Shown one piece after another: positions 23,376 through 25,403 of a stretch of DNA of 25,403 bases. Location of the stretch: contig JAWVZU010000019.1 of assembly GCA_033722075.1 (NCBI GenBank), forward strand, positions 1-25,403, read 5' to 3'. The notes under the pieces are model-generated. The model made no database searches and was not told the DNA's origin. It saw nothing but the letters and a program-made list of their open reading frames with translations. Every line of letters starts with the position of its first letter. Position 1 is the first letter of the stretch. Both the position numbers and the translations under genes were made by a program. This stretch comes from JAWVZU01 sp033722075. Lineage in GTDB: Bacteria; Pseudomonadota; Gammaproteobacteria; Xanthomonadales; SZUA-38.

Positions 23376-23591
23376 ATGACCGAAGCAGCAGTCACCAGCA
23401 AGGGTCAGATCACCATCCCGGCAGAGGTGAGGAAAGCCATGGGGCTCAAGGCCCGTGATCGGGTGGTATTCACCGTATTGCACGATGGCACGACCGTCAT
23501 GCGGGCAAAGACCGGGAGCATCAAGGACCTGAAGGGTGTGCTCAAGCGTCGGGGCAAGCCTGTGGCAGTCGCGGACATGCGGCACGACTAG
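23376..23591 (+). CDS. vapB: AbrB/MazE-type antitoxin of a VapBC pair
   Basis: A 71-residue DNA-binding antitoxin. Residues 6-30 (VTSKGQITIPAEVRKAMGLKARDRV) are the swapped-hairpin AbrB/SpoVT DNA-binding domain. The C-terminal segment (DLKGVLKRRGKPVAVADM) would wrap the toxin and block its active site. It is expected to repress its own operon through the palindromes just upstream. ATG 23376 has AAGGA about 11 nt upstream. The toxin gene follows after 29 bp rather than overlapping, so toxin translation may depend on reinitiation. The symbol is assigned by family and neighbour. Confidence 0.85.
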   Translation: MTEAAVTSKGQITIPAEVRKAMGLKARDRVVFTVLHDGTTVMRAKTGSIKDLKGVLKRRGKPVAVADMRHD

Positions 23592-23620
23592 TGTCAAGAC
23601 TCATCGCACATTCGGGCTAG

Positions 23621-24022
23621 ATGCCGGCACTGGACACCAATGTCATCCTTCGTTACGTCGTGGAAGATGACCCAAGCCAGACCCTAGTTGCCCAGCGATA
23701 CATCGAACGGCACGTCGAAGCTGGAGAAACACTATTCCTCGCGACGTCCGTCGTCCTTGAGACCGAATCGGTGCTTCGCTCCGTCTATCGATTCAGCAAG
23801 GACGAGGTGATCGGGGTTTTCGTGGGGTTGCTCGAATCCCGCGAAATGAGATTCCAGGACGAAGAGTCACTCGAGCGAGCCGTGCATCTCTACCGCGAGC
23901 TCAACATCGATTTCGCAGATTGCCTGCACCTGGCCACGGCGCAGACGTTCGGCTGCCTGCCGCTGGCCACCTTCGAGCGCAAGGCGCGCGATGTCGAAGG
24001 ATTTGCCGCTCTTCGTGTCTGA
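23621..24022 (+). CDS. vapC: PIN-domain ribonuclease toxin (VapC family)
   Basis: A 133-residue toxin expected to cleave RNA (tRNA or rRNA in studied members) with a Mg/Mn-dependent PIN active site. Seen: D5 in LDTNVILRY, E47 in VVLETESVL, and D97 and D100 in NIDFADCLHLA. A final acidic E119 in LATFERKA stands where most family members have Asp (TFD). The conservative replacement probably keeps metal binding. No ribosome-binding site precedes ATG 23621, and the frame closes just upstream (TAG at 23618-23620), so this is the only good start. The target is not predictable from sequence. Confidence 0.87.
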   Translation: MPALDTNVILRYVVEDDPSQTLVAQRYIERHVEAGETLFLATSVVLETESVLRSVYRFSKDEVIGVFVGLLESREMRFQDEESLERAVHLYRELNIDFADCLHLATAQTFGCLPLATFERKARDVEGFAALRV

Positions 24023-24124
24023 CCGGCATGCCGTCGCGATCTTGAGCACCGTCAATCCACAAGATGCGCGTGCGAGCGACAGAGCACGACCGCTCGATGG
24101 AAGAGAAAGCCCGGGAAATCGCCT

Positions 24125-25297
24125 ATGCCAACACTGAACCTCGTACCCGCTACGGCTTCCGACTACCGCCGGCTGGCGGAGAAACGACTGCCCCGTCGGC
24201 TGTTCGACTACGTCGACGGCGGCGCGAATGACGAGATCAGCATGGCTGGCAATGAGGCGGCGCTACAGGGCCTGCGGCTCAGGCAGCGGGTCATGCGGGA
24301 CGTGTCCAGCATCGATATGTCCACGCAACTGCTGGGAGAGTCCTGGACCATGCCGCTGGCACTTTCGCCGGTCGGGCTGGCGGGCATGATGGCCCGGCGC
24401 GCGGAGGTCCAGGCCCAGCGCGCAGCAGTTGCCATGGGAGTCCCCTTCTGTGCCTCCACGGTGGGCATCTGCTCGGTGGAGGAGATCGCCGCGGCCTCGG
24501 ACCGGCCGTTCTGGTTCCAGCTCTACATGCTGCGTGACCGGGGTGCCGTAACGGAGATCCTGCAGCGGGCCCGAAACGCGGGCGTTTCCACGCTGGTCTT
24601 CACCGTGGACCTGGCGGTGGTGGGTGCGCGGTACCGTGATACCCGCAACGGCGTGAACGGCGGCGCCGGTCTTCTGGGTGAGCTGCGGGCCGGACTGCTG
24701 TCCTATCTGGCACACCCGGCCTGGCTGCTGGACGTGGCGATCCTGGGCAAGCCCCATGTCTTCGGGAACCTTGCCGAGTATGTTCCCTCGGCCAACACGC
24801 CGGCCGATTTCAAGGACTGGGTCGACAGCCAGTTTGACCCGTCGGTGACCTGGAAAGACATCGAGTGGCTCCGCTCCCAGTGGGATGGGAAACTGATCAT
24901 CAAGGGCATCCTGGAGCCGGAAGACGCGCTGGCAGCCGTCCAGGTGGGCGCCGACGCCGTGATCGTCTCCAACCACGGCGGGCGCCAACTGGACGGGGTC
25001 AGCGCAACGGCAACCATGGTGCCCCGGATCGTCGATGCCGTGGAAGACTCTGCCGCCGTGCTCATGGACGGCGGTGTCCGCAACGGGCAGGATGTCGTAA
25101 AGGCCGTGGCCCTGGGAGCCCAGGCAGCCATGATCGGTCGACCCTGGGTCTTCGCTCTGGCAGCCCGGGGAGAGAAGGGGCTTGCGGCGATGCTGGAGAG
25201 TTTTCGCAGCGAGATCCACGTGACCATGGCCCTGACGGGCACTACTGCCGTGGACCAGCTCACTGCCGAGATCCTGGAGGGCCAGGAAAGACCATGA
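24125..25297 (+). CDS. lldD: FMN-dependent L-lactate dehydrogenase / alpha-hydroxy-acid dehydrogenase
   Basis: A 390-residue flavoenzyme oxidising L-lactate or a related 2-hydroxy acid to the keto acid, probably feeding electrons to the quinone pool. Seen: the TIM-barrel family order FDYVDGGANDE (about 27-37), FMN-binding LALSPVGLAGM, FWFQLYMLRDRG (about 131-142), and VSNHGGRQLDG with the catalytic His (about 280-290). The C-terminal phosphate-binding VLMDGGVRNGQDV and AAMIGRPW follow. Length fits LldD (about 380-396). Lactate is the likeliest substrate, but mandelate or glycolate-type acids are possible because the family changes specificity easily. It overlaps the next gene by ATGA, implying co-translation with a FAD oxidoreductase. 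ATG 24125 is preceded by a weak GGGAAA. Confidence 0.88.
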   Translation: MPTLNLVPATASDYRRLAEKRLPRRLFDYVDGGANDEISMAGNEAALQGLRLRQRVMRDVSSIDMSTQLLGESWTMPLALSPVGLAGMMARRAEVQAQRAAVAMGVPFCASTVGICSVEEIAAASDRPFWFQLYMLRDRGAVTEILQRARNAGVSTLVFTVDLAVVGARYRDTRNGVNGGAGLLGELRAGLLSYLAHPAWLLDVAILGKPHVFGNLAEYVPSANTPADFKDWVDSQFDPSVTWKDIEWLRSQWDGKLIIKGILEPEDALAAVQVGADAVIVSNHGGRQLDGVSATATMVPRIVDAVEDSAAVLMDGGVRNGQDVVKAVALGAQAAMIGRPWVFALAARGEKGLAAMLESFRSEIHVTMALTGTTAVDQLTAEILEGQERP

Positions 25298-25403
25298 CTG
25301 ACTATTCGGCGGACGTGATCATCGCCGGTGCGGGACTTGCCGGGCTGGCCGCGGCCTACGAGCTTCTCGATCGCGGCAGGAAAGTCGTCGTCCTGGACAA
25401 GGA
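25294..25403 (+). CDS. FAD-dependent oxidoreductase (partial, N-terminus only)
   Basis: Only 36 full codons are in the window. They encode a Rossmann dinucleotide-binding beta-alpha-beta unit: DVIIAGAGLAGLAAAYELL with the GxGxxG fingerprint, then an acidic-ended second strand (VVVLDK). This is a FAD-binding flavoprotein N-terminus, resembling from memory the COG3573-type FAD-binding dehydrogenases. The start overlaps the lldD stop (ATGA at 25294-25297). A shared pathway with the lactate dehydrogenase is likely, but the substrate cannot be judged from this fragment. Confidence 0.7.
   Translation, partial: MTDYSADVIIAGAGLAGLAAAYELLDRGRKVVVLDK

Overview
The window reads as chromosomal DNA from a GC-rich gammaproteobacterium that can respire nitrate or nitrite. 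The lines of evidence are a cytochrome cd1 nitrite reductase start, a complete cNOR operon (norCB), cytochrome c4, a split cobalamin-dependent ribonucleotide reductase like that of Pseudomonas, and a tamB/tamA pair. Placement below class is inference. Many proteins are acid-rich, which would suit a halotolerant lineage but does not prove one. I saw no rRNA, tRNA, CRISPR array or intact insertion sequence.

Region 1 (1-6043) is a denitrification island. On the minus strand are the start of nirS (unusual in carrying an extra N-terminal cytochrome c domain), a TonB-dependent receptor of the haem type and a dihaem cytochrome c4. On the plus strand are a small membrane protein, norC and norB, overlapping by ATGA junctions. 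Three FNR/DNR-type palindromes (660-673, 2889-2902, 3586-3599) each sit about 30 bp from a TAnnnT -10 element. The genes therefore look like one nitric-oxide or anaerobiosis regulon. The third site is bidirectional, and its minus-strand transcript would be almost leaderless.

Region 2 (6044-10967) holds an apparently non-coding stretch with nested inverted repeats and a secreted M64-family metallopeptidase. Diverging from it is a two-gene unit encoding exported arginase-fold proteins. The second keeps all six expected metal ligands. The first has lost three of them and looks like a pseudoenzyme. This pair is the best candidate here for an undescribed system.

Region 3 (10968-17161) holds nrdJa-nrdJb on the minus strand behind two NrdR-like boxes spaced 32 bp apart. 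A divergent plus-strand series follows: a DegQ/HtrA protease, an orphan PstS-like periplasmic binding protein and a HAD phosphatase.

Region 4 (17170-23257) has a small secreted beta-trefoil (ricin-B-like) protein, divergent from tamB and tamA. These last two overlap and lie in the opposite order to E. coli tamA-tamB.

Region 5 (23319-25403) has a VapBC-type toxin-antitoxin pair with a nested palindromic operator. It ends with an lldD-like FMN dehydrogenase coupled to the start of a FAD-dependent oxidoreductase that runs off the window.
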